A stretch of DNA of 64,000 nt from positions 257,431-321,430 of the forward strand of contig NZ_JAINFK010000005.1 in assembly GCF_019966575.1 (NCBI RefSeq), read 5' to 3'. Origin of the DNA: Oricola cellulosilytica (GTDB taxonomy: Bacteria > Pseudomonadota > Alphaproteobacteria > Rhizobiales > Rhizobiaceae). The position numbers and the translations under genes were made by a program. Below, in pieces: positions 1 to 7,709 of the stretch (positions are counted from its first letter, which is position 1; the number at the start of each line of letters is the position of its first letter). Below the pieces are notes generated by a model. That model was not told the origin of the DNA. It searched no databases and saw only the letters and a program-made list of their open reading frames with translations.

Positions 1-48
1 CTGTCCGGATCTTTCGGCGAGCATACTCCCGGGGTGTAAAGATCGCGT

Positions 49-64
49 CGGCAAACGCGGTTAA
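49..64 (-). promoter_or_regulatory. Tad-flanking motif, downstream copy
   Basis: On the minus strand this reads TTAACCGCGTTTGCCG. It lies just 3' of tadC and differs at one position from a motif 115 bases upstream of cpaB (7594-7609). If another tad gene follows outside the window on the same strand, this would sit in its upstream region. The role is inferred only from the repetition and location. Confidence 0.3.
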
Positions 65-83
65 GAATGCCCGAAGGAACCGG

Positions 84-1019
84 TTACATGTTGAACCGAA
101 CGATGATCGGGATGATCGCGATCATCACGACCACCGGCAGAATGCAGACCGTAACCGGGATCGACATCTTCGCAGGCAGCGCGTGGGCCTTTTCCTCGGC
201 CGCCGACATGCGCTTGTGACGCATCTCCTCACTGAACACCTTCAGGGCGGTGGAAAGGCTCGTTCCCAGTTCTTTCGACTGCTGCAGCAGCGTCGCGAAG
301 GCCCGCACCTCCTCGACGCCCAGCCGCTCGGCCAGCGCCTTCAGGGTCTCGTTGATGCTGCGGCCGGCGCGCAATTCGAGCGACACCAGCACCAGATTCT
401 GGCTGAGCGCGGGATAGGTCATCGCGATTTCGCGCGAAACGCGCTCGATCGATGCCTCGAGGCTCATCCCGGCATCCGCGCACACGATCATTAGGTCCAT
501 GAAGTCCGGGAAGCCGTTTCTGTATTCCAGCATCCTTTTGTTGACCTGCTGTTTCAGCATGAACGCGGGAAGAAAGTAACCGGCGAGCGACAGGCCACCC
601 AGCGCCAGGATGCCGCGTTGCGAAAACGGCGTGATATTGATGAAGAAGATCAAACCGAGGGCCAGCGCCACACCGCCGCCCATCGACATGAAGCGGACCA
701 GGAAGAACCTGCCGAGCGCGTCGGGATCGAGATGTCCGGCCCGCATGAGCGTCTGGCGCAGCCGCACGACGTTCTCCGGATCCGCGGAAGCATAGAATGC
801 GGCCGCCCTTTTTGCCGCCTTTTCGGCAAGTTCAGCCTCGACGGCCTTCTTTTCCTCGACCTTCGCCACAACCTCGTCGGGATCGTCCAGCCGCACTTGC
901 AGCCGGCTGATCACGCGTTCGCGCCGGGTCTGCTCCTGCCGGTAAGCCAGGAACAGCGCAAGGGCGCCTAGGGCGACGACAACTGCGCCTGCGGGAAGAA
1001 TGAGGAGTGAATAGTCCAT
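84..1019 (-). CDS. tadC: TadC, inner-membrane platform protein of the Tad pilus
   Basis: A 311-residue integral membrane protein of the type II secretion F (GspF) family. TadC pairs with TadB to form the inner-membrane platform on which the CpaF ATPase drives Flp pilus assembly. An N-terminal membrane segment (about residues 6-26) is followed by a charged region, two membrane helices near 110-155, a conserved T2SSF domain (about 165-290, with FPDFMDLMIVCADAGMSLE) and a C-terminal helix. The length is normal for TadC. It is the last visible gene of the minus-strand Tad operon and is separated from tadB by 181 bases, an unusually wide gap in this tight operon. The ATG at 1019 is the only start that keeps the first helix. 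The identification rests on the family motif and on operon position behind tadB. Confidence 0.92.
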   Translation of the reverse strand: MDYSLLILPAGAVVVALGALALFLAYRQEQTRRERVISRLQVRLDDPDEVVAKVEEKKAVEAELAEKAAKRAAAFYASADPENVVRLRQTLMRAGHLDPDALGRFFLVRFMSMGGGVALALGLIFFINITPFSQRGILALGGLSLAGYFLPAFMLKQQVNKRMLEYRNGFPDFMDLMIVCADAGMSLEASIERVSREIAMTYPALSQNLVLVSLELRAGRSINETLKALAERLGVEEVRAFATLLQQSKELGTSLSTALKVFSEEMRHKRMSAAEEKAHALPAKMSIPVTVCILPVVVMIAIIPIIVRFNM

Positions 1020-1200
1020 CGGGCCGGTCCGCTAGAGCTGTTCATTCTCGAGTGGAATCGTCTGAACACCGGTATTTCGCGGTCCGGCAAGCAGAGTGAG
1101 GCGACGCGGTGCGGGCACCGTTCGTCTCGCGCAATGGCCATATCGGGCTGCGCTTTTCTTCTCGCCGGAACAAAATATCCATTCCATCAATTTGCTTCCC

Positions 1201-2166
1201 CTAGAACTTGAAGCTCGCCATCTTGAACATGATGGCGTTGCCCAGAAGTAGCCACATGACCGAGCCGCCGACCAGCATCCACGTTAGGCTGATGTCCGCC
1301 ACGTCGGCATAGTAGCTCGGCATCAGCACCAGCACCGCGAGCACAAGCAGCACCGGAACCGCTGTCAGGATGTAGGCCGACAACCGTCCCTCGACCGAGA
1401 TTGCCTTGATCTTTCTGCGAAGTTTGCCGCGCTCGCGGATGACTTCTGAAAGTCCTTCCAGGATCTCGCGCAGATTGCCTCCGGTGGTCGATTGAATGGA
1501 CACTGCGGTGACGAAAAGCGGCAGATCCTCGTGCCCTACGCGCTCATAAAGGTTGCGCAGTCCCGTCACCATGTCCGAGCCGTATGTTACCTCGTCGGAA
1601 ACAATTCCGAATTCGGTGCCGATCGGGTCCGGCATTTCCCGCGACACCATCGACACCGCAACCGGCACCGGATGCCCCGCCTTCAGGCCCCGCGTGATCA
1701 GATCGAGCGCTTCGGGCAACTGGACGCCGAAACGCTTGTGGCGTCTCTTGCGCAGAAACCGCAGGACGAGGATTGGAAGCAATGGAACGAGCGCAACTGC
1801 AACCAGGGCGCCGATATGCAGCCGGTTGAGATAGAACCCGCCCGTAATCCCGATGAGCAGGGCCACTGCGCTGGTAATTGTGAGGAACGTCGAGAGCGGC
1901 ATCGTCATTCCCGATTGGGTGCGGAGCAGCGTCAGGGTCGCCATCAGCGAAAAGCGGCTGGCCCCGTCCAGTCCGCGCTCCTTGCGCAACTGGACAAGCA
2001 CCTCCTTCTGGTTGACTGTGCGTTCCTGCAGGCGGATCCGGCGGTTTACTGCGCGGCGCTGTTCCTGCCCTGTGGCCAGCAGCATGTACGCCGCTTCGGC
2101 CAGCATGATCCCGGCAATGGCGGCAAATGCATAGACCGCATAGATTGTGGCGTCGCTGAACTCCAT
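1201..2166 (-). CDS. tadB: TadB, inner-membrane platform protein of the Tad pilus
   Basis: A 321-residue T2SSF-family membrane protein, paralogous to TadC. It has an N-terminal helix (about 8-30), a cytoplasmic basic linker, a helix pair near 90-135, the conserved cytoplasmic domain with LPEALDLITRGLKAGHPVPV (about 170-190), and two C-terminal helices near 265-315. In Tad systems TadB and TadC together anchor the assembly ATPase. The start lies one base downstream of the cpaF stop codon, which suggests coupled translation. Nothing in the sequence looks degenerate. Confidence 0.92.
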   Translation of the reverse strand: MEFSDATIYAVYAFAAIAGIMLAEAAYMLLATGQEQRRAVNRRIRLQERTVNQKEVLVQLRKERGLDGASRFSLMATLTLLRTQSGMTMPLSTFLTITSAVALLIGITGGFYLNRLHIGALVAVALVPLLPILVLRFLRKRRHKRFGVQLPEALDLITRGLKAGHPVPVAVSMVSREMPDPIGTEFGIVSDEVTYGSDMVTGLRNLYERVGHEDLPLFVTAVSIQSTTGGNLREILEGLSEVIRERGKLRRKIKAISVEGRLSAYILTAVPVLLVLAVLVLMPSYYADVADISLTWMLVGGSVMWLLLGNAIMFKMASFKF

Positions 2167-2167
2167 G

Positions 2168-3583
2168 TCATTCCGGCTTCTTGTGCGACGGATCGAAATA
2201 GTCGCCGGGGAACTCGACTCCCATTGCGAGCAGATCGTCCAGGAATCGTGGGCGTATCCCGGTCGCCTCGAAATGCCCGACGATTCCGCCGTCGGCGGTC
2301 ATGCCGGTGCGGCGGAACGTGAATATCTCCTGCATCTGGATGATATCGCCTTCCATGCCGGTCACTTCCGCGACACTTGTCACCTTGCGCTTGCCGTCGG
2401 AAAGCCGGGTCAGCTGCACGATCAGCCCGATCGCGCTGGAAATCTGGCTTCGAATTGAGGCGACGGTCATCGGCATTCCGGTCATGCCGAGCATTTGTTC
2501 CAGCCTGGCAATCGCGTCGCGCGGCGTATTGGCGTGAATCGTTGCCATCGAGCCTTCGTGACCGGTATTCATTGCCTGCAGCATGTCAAAGGCTTCTTCC
2601 CCGCGGCACTCGCCCAGGATCACCCGGTCCGGACGCATCCTGAGCGCGTTCTTGACGAGATCGCGCTGCTTCAGTTCGCCGATACCCTCGGCATTTGCGG
2701 GCCGCGTCTCCATGCGCGCCACATGCGGCTGCTGAAGTTGAAGCTCGGCCGCGTCTTCGATTGTGATCAGCCGCTCGTCTTCGGGGATGAATGCCGAGAG
2801 TGCGTTGAGCATCGTCGTCTTGCCCGTGCCCGTGCCGCCCGAGATGATGGTCGTGATGCGCGCGAAAACCGCGGCTGCCAGCACTTCAGCCATCGGTTGG
2901 GTCAGGGCGTCGAACTCCACCAGCTTGTGCAGGCCCATCTTGTTCTTGGAGAACTTGCGTATCGACACAAGCGGGCCGTCGACGCCGACCGGCCGGATTG
3001 CCGCGTTGAAACGGGAACCGTCGAGCATGCGGGCGTCGCACATCGGCGAAGATTCATCGATGCGCCGGCCTACTGCGGCAACGATCTTGTTGACCACACG
3101 CAGCAGATGCGCCTCGTCCTTGAACGGAATGTTCTCTTTCACGAGCTTTCCGGCGCGCTCGACGAAACAGTTTTCATGTCCGTTGATCAGGATATCGCTG
3201 ACCGTCGGGTCCTTGAGCAGCGGCTCCAGCGGACCGAGGCCGACCATCTCGTCGACCAGATCGTCGATCAGCGACTCGACCTCCGCCCCGTTCAGCGCGA
3301 GACGTTCCTGCCGGACGTAATCATTGACGAACGTCTGCACTTCCAGCCGCATGCGGTCCGGGGGCAGCGCCTCGAGCGCCACGAGGTTGATCTCTTCGAG
3401 CAGCTTGCGATGAAGCTTGACGCGCGCATCGAGCGTCCGCTCCTGTGGTTTGGGCGCGGCGCGCACGGGTGCCGGCTTGGCCGCCCTGACATTCGGGATC
3501 ACGACGGGGCGTTCTTCGACGTTTGGCGCTGCGCTCCGCTGGGCCGGTTCGCGCGTCTTCAGCTGTGTGAAACGGTTCGCCAT
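2168..3583 (-). CDS. cpaF: CpaF/TadA, Tad pilus assembly ATPase
   Basis: A 471-residue secretion ATPase of the VirB11/GspE-like family that powers Flp pilus extension. A low-complexity Ala/Pro/Arg N-terminus (to about 60) precedes an N-terminal domain and the RecA-like core. The Walker A motif GGTGTGKTT is near residue 246, the [10 protein letters not shown] segment (Walker B region) near 324, and a His-containing [15 protein letters not shown] segment follows. The ATG at 3583 overlaps the cpaE stop codon by one base (TGATG), indicating translational coupling. Length and motif order are those of functional CpaF proteins. Confidence 0.95.
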   Translation of the reverse strand: MANRFTQLKTREPAQRSAAPNVEERPVVIPNVRAAKPAPVRAAPKPQERTLDARVKLHRKLLEEINLVALEALPPDRMRLEVQTFVNDYVRQERLALNGAEVESLIDDLVDEMVGLGPLEPLLKDPTVSDILINGHENCFVERAGKLVKENIPFKDEAHLLRVVNKIVAAVGRRIDESSPMCDARMLDGSRFNAAIRPVGVDGPLVSIRKFSKNKMGLHKLVEFDALTQPMAEVLAAAVFARITTIISGGTGTGKTTMLNALSAFIPEDERLITIEDAAELQLQQPHVARMETRPANAEGIGELKQRDLVKNALRMRPDRVILGECRGEEAFDMLQAMNTGHEGSMATIHANTPRDAIARLEQMLGMTGMPMTVASIRSQISSAIGLIVQLTRLSDGKRKVTSVAEVTGMEGDIIQMQEIFTFRRTGMTADGGIVGHFEATGIRPRFLDDLLAMGVEFPGDYFDPSHKKPE

Positions 3584-4815
3584 CAGCCTGCCTTTCTGAA
3601 CAGGCCCTTGCCAAGGCCAAGGAGGCCCCGCGGGCGGCTCCCCTCGAGTGACATTTCCTCGGGCAGGATGATACGTTTCAAATCCTGTACAACATTGGCG
3701 TGGGGATCGACCTCGTTAAGCGGCACGCCGCGGTCAACCGCCTCGCGCACCAGCTTGTAGTTGTTTGCGATTCCCCCGGCGAACCGATCCCCGAGAACAT
3801 CCTCAACATCGCTGGAACGGACCCCGCCATCTGCCCCGCCCGGCGCATACCGGTTGATGATGACGCGCGGTTTGATGTCTTTGCCGACCTCGGTTTCGAT
3901 TGCGTGCAGGAGTCGCTGGGTATGACGCAGGCACGGCACTGTCATCTCGGCGGTGATGAAGACGTTGTTGGATCCGCGCAGCACAAGTTCGGTCCAGGGG
4001 AACCATGTGCGCGGCATGTCGATGACAACATTGTCGAAATAGGCCGACACGAGGTCGAGAACGCGGATAACGACATCCGCATCGAACGACCGCATCTCCG
4101 CCGGGCTGTTGGGCGCGGCGAGAACGGCAAGGCCGGAATCATGCTTCGATAACAGCGCGTCGAGAAGCTGTCGGTCGAGCCGGTCGACCTGATTTTCGAT
4201 CTCGGCGATGTTGAAGCGCGGTTCGAGATCGAGATACTCGGTACAGGATCCGTGCTGGAAATTGAGGTCGACCACACAGGTCGAGGCCGCTCTGGTCGCG
4301 GAGCGGTGCAGCAGAAATGCTGTCTGCAACGCGATGGTCGTGTTGCCCACACCGCCGCCGGCCGGCATGAATGTACTGATGTCGGCGTCGCCGGCATCGT
4401 GCTTGTCCATGCCCTTGAGCGCGCGGATACAGGACCGCACCAGGTCTGTTGTCGTCACCGGCTTGATCAGGAAGTCTGACACCCGCAACTGTACGATCAC
4501 CCTCACCATGGCAGCGTCGTGGCTGCCGGCGACGACGATGACCGGCACGCGATCGGTCAGCCGGCGCGTGATCCGCTGCAACGCCTCCAGGTTTTCAAGC
4601 GTGGACTCGCCGAGGTCGACAATCACAGCCCCGGCCTCAGCCTCTTGCGCCTCATTGTGCAGTTCTGCGACCGGTTTCTCGATCACCACCAGTTTGATCG
4701 CATCGGAGGCGGAAAACGCCGACTGCGTTGATGCGATGAACTGCTTGTCCGTCGACACCAGGACGATCCGGTTGTTGTCCTGCTTTGCGCTGGTTTTTTT
4801 CTGCTCTGAAGCCAC
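3583..4815 (-). CDS. cpaE: CpaE/TadZ, Tad pilus localization ATPase-like protein
   Basis: A 410-residue protein with an N-terminal receiver-like domain (about residues 17-130) and a C-terminal MinD/ParA-like domain (about 140-380). CpaE proteins place the Tad machinery in the cell. The deviant Walker A loop reads PAGGGVGNTT near residue 150. The signature Lys of MinD-type loops is Ala and the second Lys position is Asn, so ATP hydrolysis is doubtful. TadZ proteins of other species are also known to have atypical loops. It overlaps cpaF by one base and lies 27 bases after the small lipoprotein gene. The assignment is firm from domain order and operon context. Confidence 0.9.
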   Translation of the reverse strand: MASEQKKTSAKQDNNRIVLVSTDKQFIASTQSAFSASDAIKLVVIEKPVAELHNEAQEAEAGAVIVDLGESTLENLEALQRITRRLTDRVPVIVVAGSHDAAMVRVIVQLRVSDFLIKPVTTTDLVRSCIRALKGMDKHDAGDADISTFMPAGGGVGNTTIALQTAFLLHRSATRAASTCVVDLNFQHGSCTEYLDLEPRFNIAEIENQVDRLDRQLLDALLSKHDSGLAVLAAPNSPAEMRSFDADVVIRVLDLVSAYFDNVVIDMPRTWFPWTELVLRGSNNVFITAEMTVPCLRHTQRLLHAIETEVGKDIKPRVIINRYAPGGADGGVRSSDVEDVLGDRFAGGIANNYKLVREAVDRGVPLNEVDPHANVVQDLKRIILPEEMSLEGSRPRGLLGLGKGLFRKAG

Positions 4816-4842
4816 TGTCGTTGCCTGCCTTGACTCGCCGGT

Positions 4843-5133
4843 TCAGCTGCCATCGAGGGAGATCGGGGACGTCCCCAGATCGCCCGCCGGGTAAGCGTTG
4901 GCCGCCGGTCTGTCGGCGGGCACGATCAAATCGGTATCCTGAACGCCGGGCGGCCAGGGGTCTATTCGCTGCAGGACGTTGTTATGCGCGATTGCGTTGC
5001 CGCCGCTGAAGCTGATTCCCTCGATCCGCTCGTCCTCGGCGGTCGAGGAACATCCGGCAACGGCCGCGACCAGAGCAAAGATCGAAAACGCCTTGATTGC
5101 TGTTTGCCGCAAGATCCTATCCCTCGATTTCAA
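4843..5133 (-). CDS. small Tad-linked lipoprotein in the CpaD position
   Basis: A 96-residue protein with a basic N-terminus, a hydrophobic stretch and a lipobox VAGC with the lipidated Cys at residue 28. The mature part has only about 68 residues and contains GNAIAHNNVLQRIDPWPPGV and a short Pro-rich tail. It occupies the place where CpaD, an outer-membrane-associated Tad lipoprotein usually well over 200 residues long, is expected between cpaC and cpaE. It is either a reduced CpaD or an unrelated short pilotin-like lipoprotein; the sequence does not settle this. The start overlaps the end of cpaC by 17 bases, so the two are probably co-translated. Confidence 0.75.
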   Translation of the reverse strand: MKSRDRILRQTAIKAFSIFALVAAVAGCSSTAEDERIEGISFSGGNAIAHNNVLQRIDPWPPGVQDTDLIVPADRPAANAYPAGDLGTSPISLDGS

Positions 5134-6490
5134 GTGTCAGAATATGACCCGTCGTGCGCGCGGGAACTGTCTGCGCCGTTCCCACCTCTTCCACCTGAAG
5201 GGTCTGCGCCTCATGGACGGTCGCAGGACGCGAACCGTCCAGCGGCGTTGCCATCGGTGTGCTGGGTTCTATCGGCCGGACCAGATGCGGCGTCACGATC
5301 ATCACCAGATCGGTTTCGCGCCGCTGAAACTTCTTGCTCGAGAACAGGGCGCCCAGGATCGGCGTCTTTCCGACACCGGGAATGCGATCGTTGTTGACGC
5401 TGTTTTCGGCTTGGAACAGTCCTGCCATCATGAAGCTCTGCCCGCTTTTCAGGTCGACCGACGTGCGTGCGCGGCGAACGGAAAGCACGGGGAAGCTGGC
5501 GTCGAAGGTGCGATCGATCGCGGAGACTTCCGGTTCGATCTCAAGAGCGATCAGCCCGTCCTTGAGCACGGTGGGCGTGAATTCCAGACCGACGCCGAAC
5601 TTCTTGTACTCGACCCTCACACCGCCGTCATTGTCGTTCACAACGATGGGAAACTCGCCGCCTGCGAGAAAGCTTGCTGTCTCGCCCGAACGGGCGATGA
5701 GATTCGGTTCGGCGAGCCTGCGCGCTACGCCGCGGTCTTCCATCGCCTTGATCGCGATATCCACGTTCAATCCGCCGCTCACCAGACTCCCGAAGAAGTT
5801 CCCGCCCGGCGAATTGAAGCCGATGAGCCCGGCATCGCCGTCCCGCGTGGTCGAGTAGCTCAGATCCTTGATCTTGACGCCCAGTTCCTGTCCCGCGTCG
5901 CGGTTGATCTCGACGAAGCGGACGTTGAGCTGCACCTGCTGGGACGATGTGACGTTCACCGAATTGATAATGTCCTCATCGGCGAATTTCTCGGCGATTT
6001 TCTTGGCCCGGTCCGCCGAAACCTGGTCGGGCGCATCACCCGAAAGGACCACCTGTCCGTTGGTCGTCGTCACCTTGATGTCGGCATCGGGCACGTTTTC
6101 CTGGATGGCGCTGCGCAAGCGCGTCGTGTCGACGCTCACTTCGACATCGATCGAACCGATCAGTTCCTTGTTTTCGTTGAAAAGCGCTATGCCGGTCGTT
6201 CCTGCTGAAATCCCGAGCACGTAGAACGAACGGTTGGTGAGCGGTTGCACATTCGCGATCTCCGGATCGCCGACAACGATCTCGTAGAACGAGGCGTGGG
6301 TGCGCACCGTCTTCGGCTTGCCCCTTTCGACGGTGAGCAGCCTGTTGCTGTTCGTCGAGACGGTGAACACGTTGGCGTTGGCGCCGGCGCCGGTCGGACC
6401 ATCAGCAAGCGATGGCGGCAGAGCGCTGAGGCAAGCTGCTGCGGCTCCGGCTGCAACCGCCAGCCCGCGGATCATTCGTCCCTGCATCAT
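5117..6490 (-). CDS. cpaC: CpaC/RcpA, outer-membrane secretin of the Tad pilus
   Basis: A 457-residue secretin that forms the outer-membrane pore for Flp pili. It has a cleavable signal peptide (about 1-29), an N-terminal pilus/secretin domain (about 45-115, with VVGDPEIANVQPL), a BON-like segment (about 118-175) and a C-terminal secretin domain containing GGEFPIVVN and VPGVGKTPILGALFSS-like elements (IPGVGKTPILGALF here, near residue 375). It ends in a short extension after the last beta strand. The ATG at 6490 overlaps the cpaB stop by four bases (ATGA). The length is typical for alphaproteobacterial CpaC. Confidence 0.93.
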   Translation of the reverse strand: MMQGRMIRGLAVAAGAAAACLSALPPSLADGPTGAGANANVFTVSTNSNRLLTVERGKPKTVRTHASFYEIVVGDPEIANVQPLTNRSFYVLGISAGTTGIALFNENKELIGSIDVEVSVDTTRLRSAIQENVPDADIKVTTTNGQVVLSGDAPDQVSADRAKKIAEKFADEDIINSVNVTSSQQVQLNVRFVEINRDAGQELGVKIKDLSYSTTRDGDAGLIGFNSPGGNFFGSLVSGGLNVDIAIKAMEDRGVARRLAEPNLIARSGETASFLAGGEFPIVVNDNDGGVRVEYKKFGVGLEFTPTVLKDGLIALEIEPEVSAIDRTFDASFPVLSVRRARTSVDLKSGQSFMMAGLFQAENSVNNDRIPGVGKTPILGALFSSKKFQRRETDLVMIVTPHLVRPIEPSTPMATPLDGSRPATVHEAQTLQVEEVGTAQTVPARTTGHILTLEIEG

Positions 6491-7479
6491 CTCGCCCCCT
6501 CGTCCCGCACATCGTATGTCGCCGCATCGCTCTTGCGGCGAACCGTGACCTTGGCGAGGCCGGTCACGAAGCCCTCTGTGGGAGCGATCCGCTCAGGCGC
6601 AATCCGCTCCGGAGCGACACGTTCCTCGGAATAGGAAGCCGTCGGAATCTCATCGAGTCCCAGCGGCGGCAGCGGAGGCGGTGGAAATTCCGTCGCCTCG
6701 ACGTCCCCGGCGCCGCGCAGGTGCAGCGACAGGCTGCCAGCCGATTGCGCCGCGGAAATCGCCTTCGCGCCGATGGCGTCGACCTCGAGCGTCACCGCAC
6801 GCACCACCACCGGATCCGACTGCCGTTCGTCGGCAATCTGGTCGATCGACAGGATCTTGACGTTGCGCAGGACAATCGTCGTCGCAACGAAGCTGTCCGG
6901 ATCGCCGGTATAGGTGCGGTCGCCGGCCGGCGAAAGTTCGATCGGCGCGTAGTCCTCGCCGCCCGACTCGTCCTTCTTCTCGATCTTGAACGTCCTTGTC
7001 AGCGCGATGTCGACCCGGTCGCCCGGAACCACGAAGCCGGCAACGCCGCTGATGTCGTCGACGCGGATGGTGACGGCCCGCATGCCGTCCTCGATCCTGC
7101 GCGAAAGCGTCGCCTGGCTGCCCGGATCGGTGATCTTGGAGACGAGGATCGGCTCGTTCGGCTCGATCGCCGCCAGCGCCACCCGGTTGCCCTCGCCGAC
7201 CAGGTCCTGGATCGTCTGGAACGCCCCCGCCGGCAGATCCTGCTTCGGCCAGGGCAGTTCCTTGACCATGCCCGGATCGATCACCGCGCCGTAGCGCATC
7301 GGCTCGGCGGCGACGACGATGCTGGAAAATTCGACGACCGGGGTCTGCGCCTTGGTATCCATCTCCGCGGTTTCGATGGCGCTTTGGACATTGCTCTTCA
7401 GCCAGTAGTCTGCCGCGATGACGGACAGGCCGCCGAACACGATTGCAATACCACCCATGATCAGGAATTTCTTGTTCAC
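6487..7479 (-). CDS. cpaB: CpaB/RcpC, Tad pilus assembly protein
   Basis: A 330-residue periplasmic protein with one N-terminal membrane anchor (about residues 5-25), a SAF-type domain (about 48-115) and an RcpC/CpaB domain (about 125-250). The C-terminal tail carries three near-repeats of ERIAPE. CpaB proteins support the CpaC secretin. It is the first gene of the visible operon. Upstream lies parE on the other strand, so the flp pilin and cpaA genes that often precede cpaB must be elsewhere. This gene is more GC-rich than cpaC and cpaE. Confidence 0.9.
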   Translation of the reverse strand: MNKKFLIMGGIAIVFGGLSVIAADYWLKSNVQSAIETAEMDTKAQTPVVEFSSIVVAAEPMRYGAVIDPGMVKELPWPKQDLPAGAFQTIQDLVGEGNRVALAAIEPNEPILVSKITDPGSQATLSRRIEDGMRAVTIRVDDISGVAGFVVPGDRVDIALTRTFKIEKKDESGGEDYAPIELSPAGDRTYTGDPDSFVATTIVLRNVKILSIDQIADERQSDPVVVRAVTLEVDAIGAKAISAAQSAGSLSLHLRGAGDVEATEFPPPPLPPLGLDEIPTASYSEERVAPERIAPERIAPTEGFVTGLAKVTVRRKSDAATYDVRDEGAR

Positions 7480-7593
7480 GTCGCCCCAGCCTCAATCCGC
7501 CCGGCGGATTCCCGGATTCCCCTGCCTGTTTGCGGCAAGATTGACGTGGAACGATAAATATTGGGGTAACGCGTTGCCTAAAATCGCAGCAAT

Positions 7594-7609
7594 CGGCAAA
7601 CGAGGTTAA
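7594..7609 (-). promoter_or_regulatory. Tad-flanking motif, upstream copy
   Basis: On the minus strand this reads TTAACCTCGTTTGCCG, 115 bases upstream of the cpaB start in the cpaB/parE divergent intergenic region. Fifteen of sixteen bases match the copy at 49-64, and a nearby TTTA/GCGAT context is loosely shared. A regulator binding site or a shared promoter element is the natural guess. No known consensus is claimed. Confidence 0.3.
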
Positions 7610-7709
7610 AGCGTTGTAAATGCGGCGTGGGGCCCGCCCCCCGTTCGCCTTTCGCGCGGCGCCATGCCATATTTCCACTGATTCGACCGAGCCGGACAGA
7701 CACCCGCCC

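Noticed and set aside
1032-1187. A 51-residue open frame filling the tadB-tadC gap, starting 13 bases after tadB
   Set aside because: Only about half of its third codon positions are G or C, unlike neighbours, and the product has no recognizable feature. A TGTTCA/TGAACA inverted repeat at 1039-1068 may instead explain the gap.
7548-7575. GGAAC followed by CGTT upstream of parE as an EcfG promoter
   Set aside because: The spacer is 19 bases instead of 16-17.
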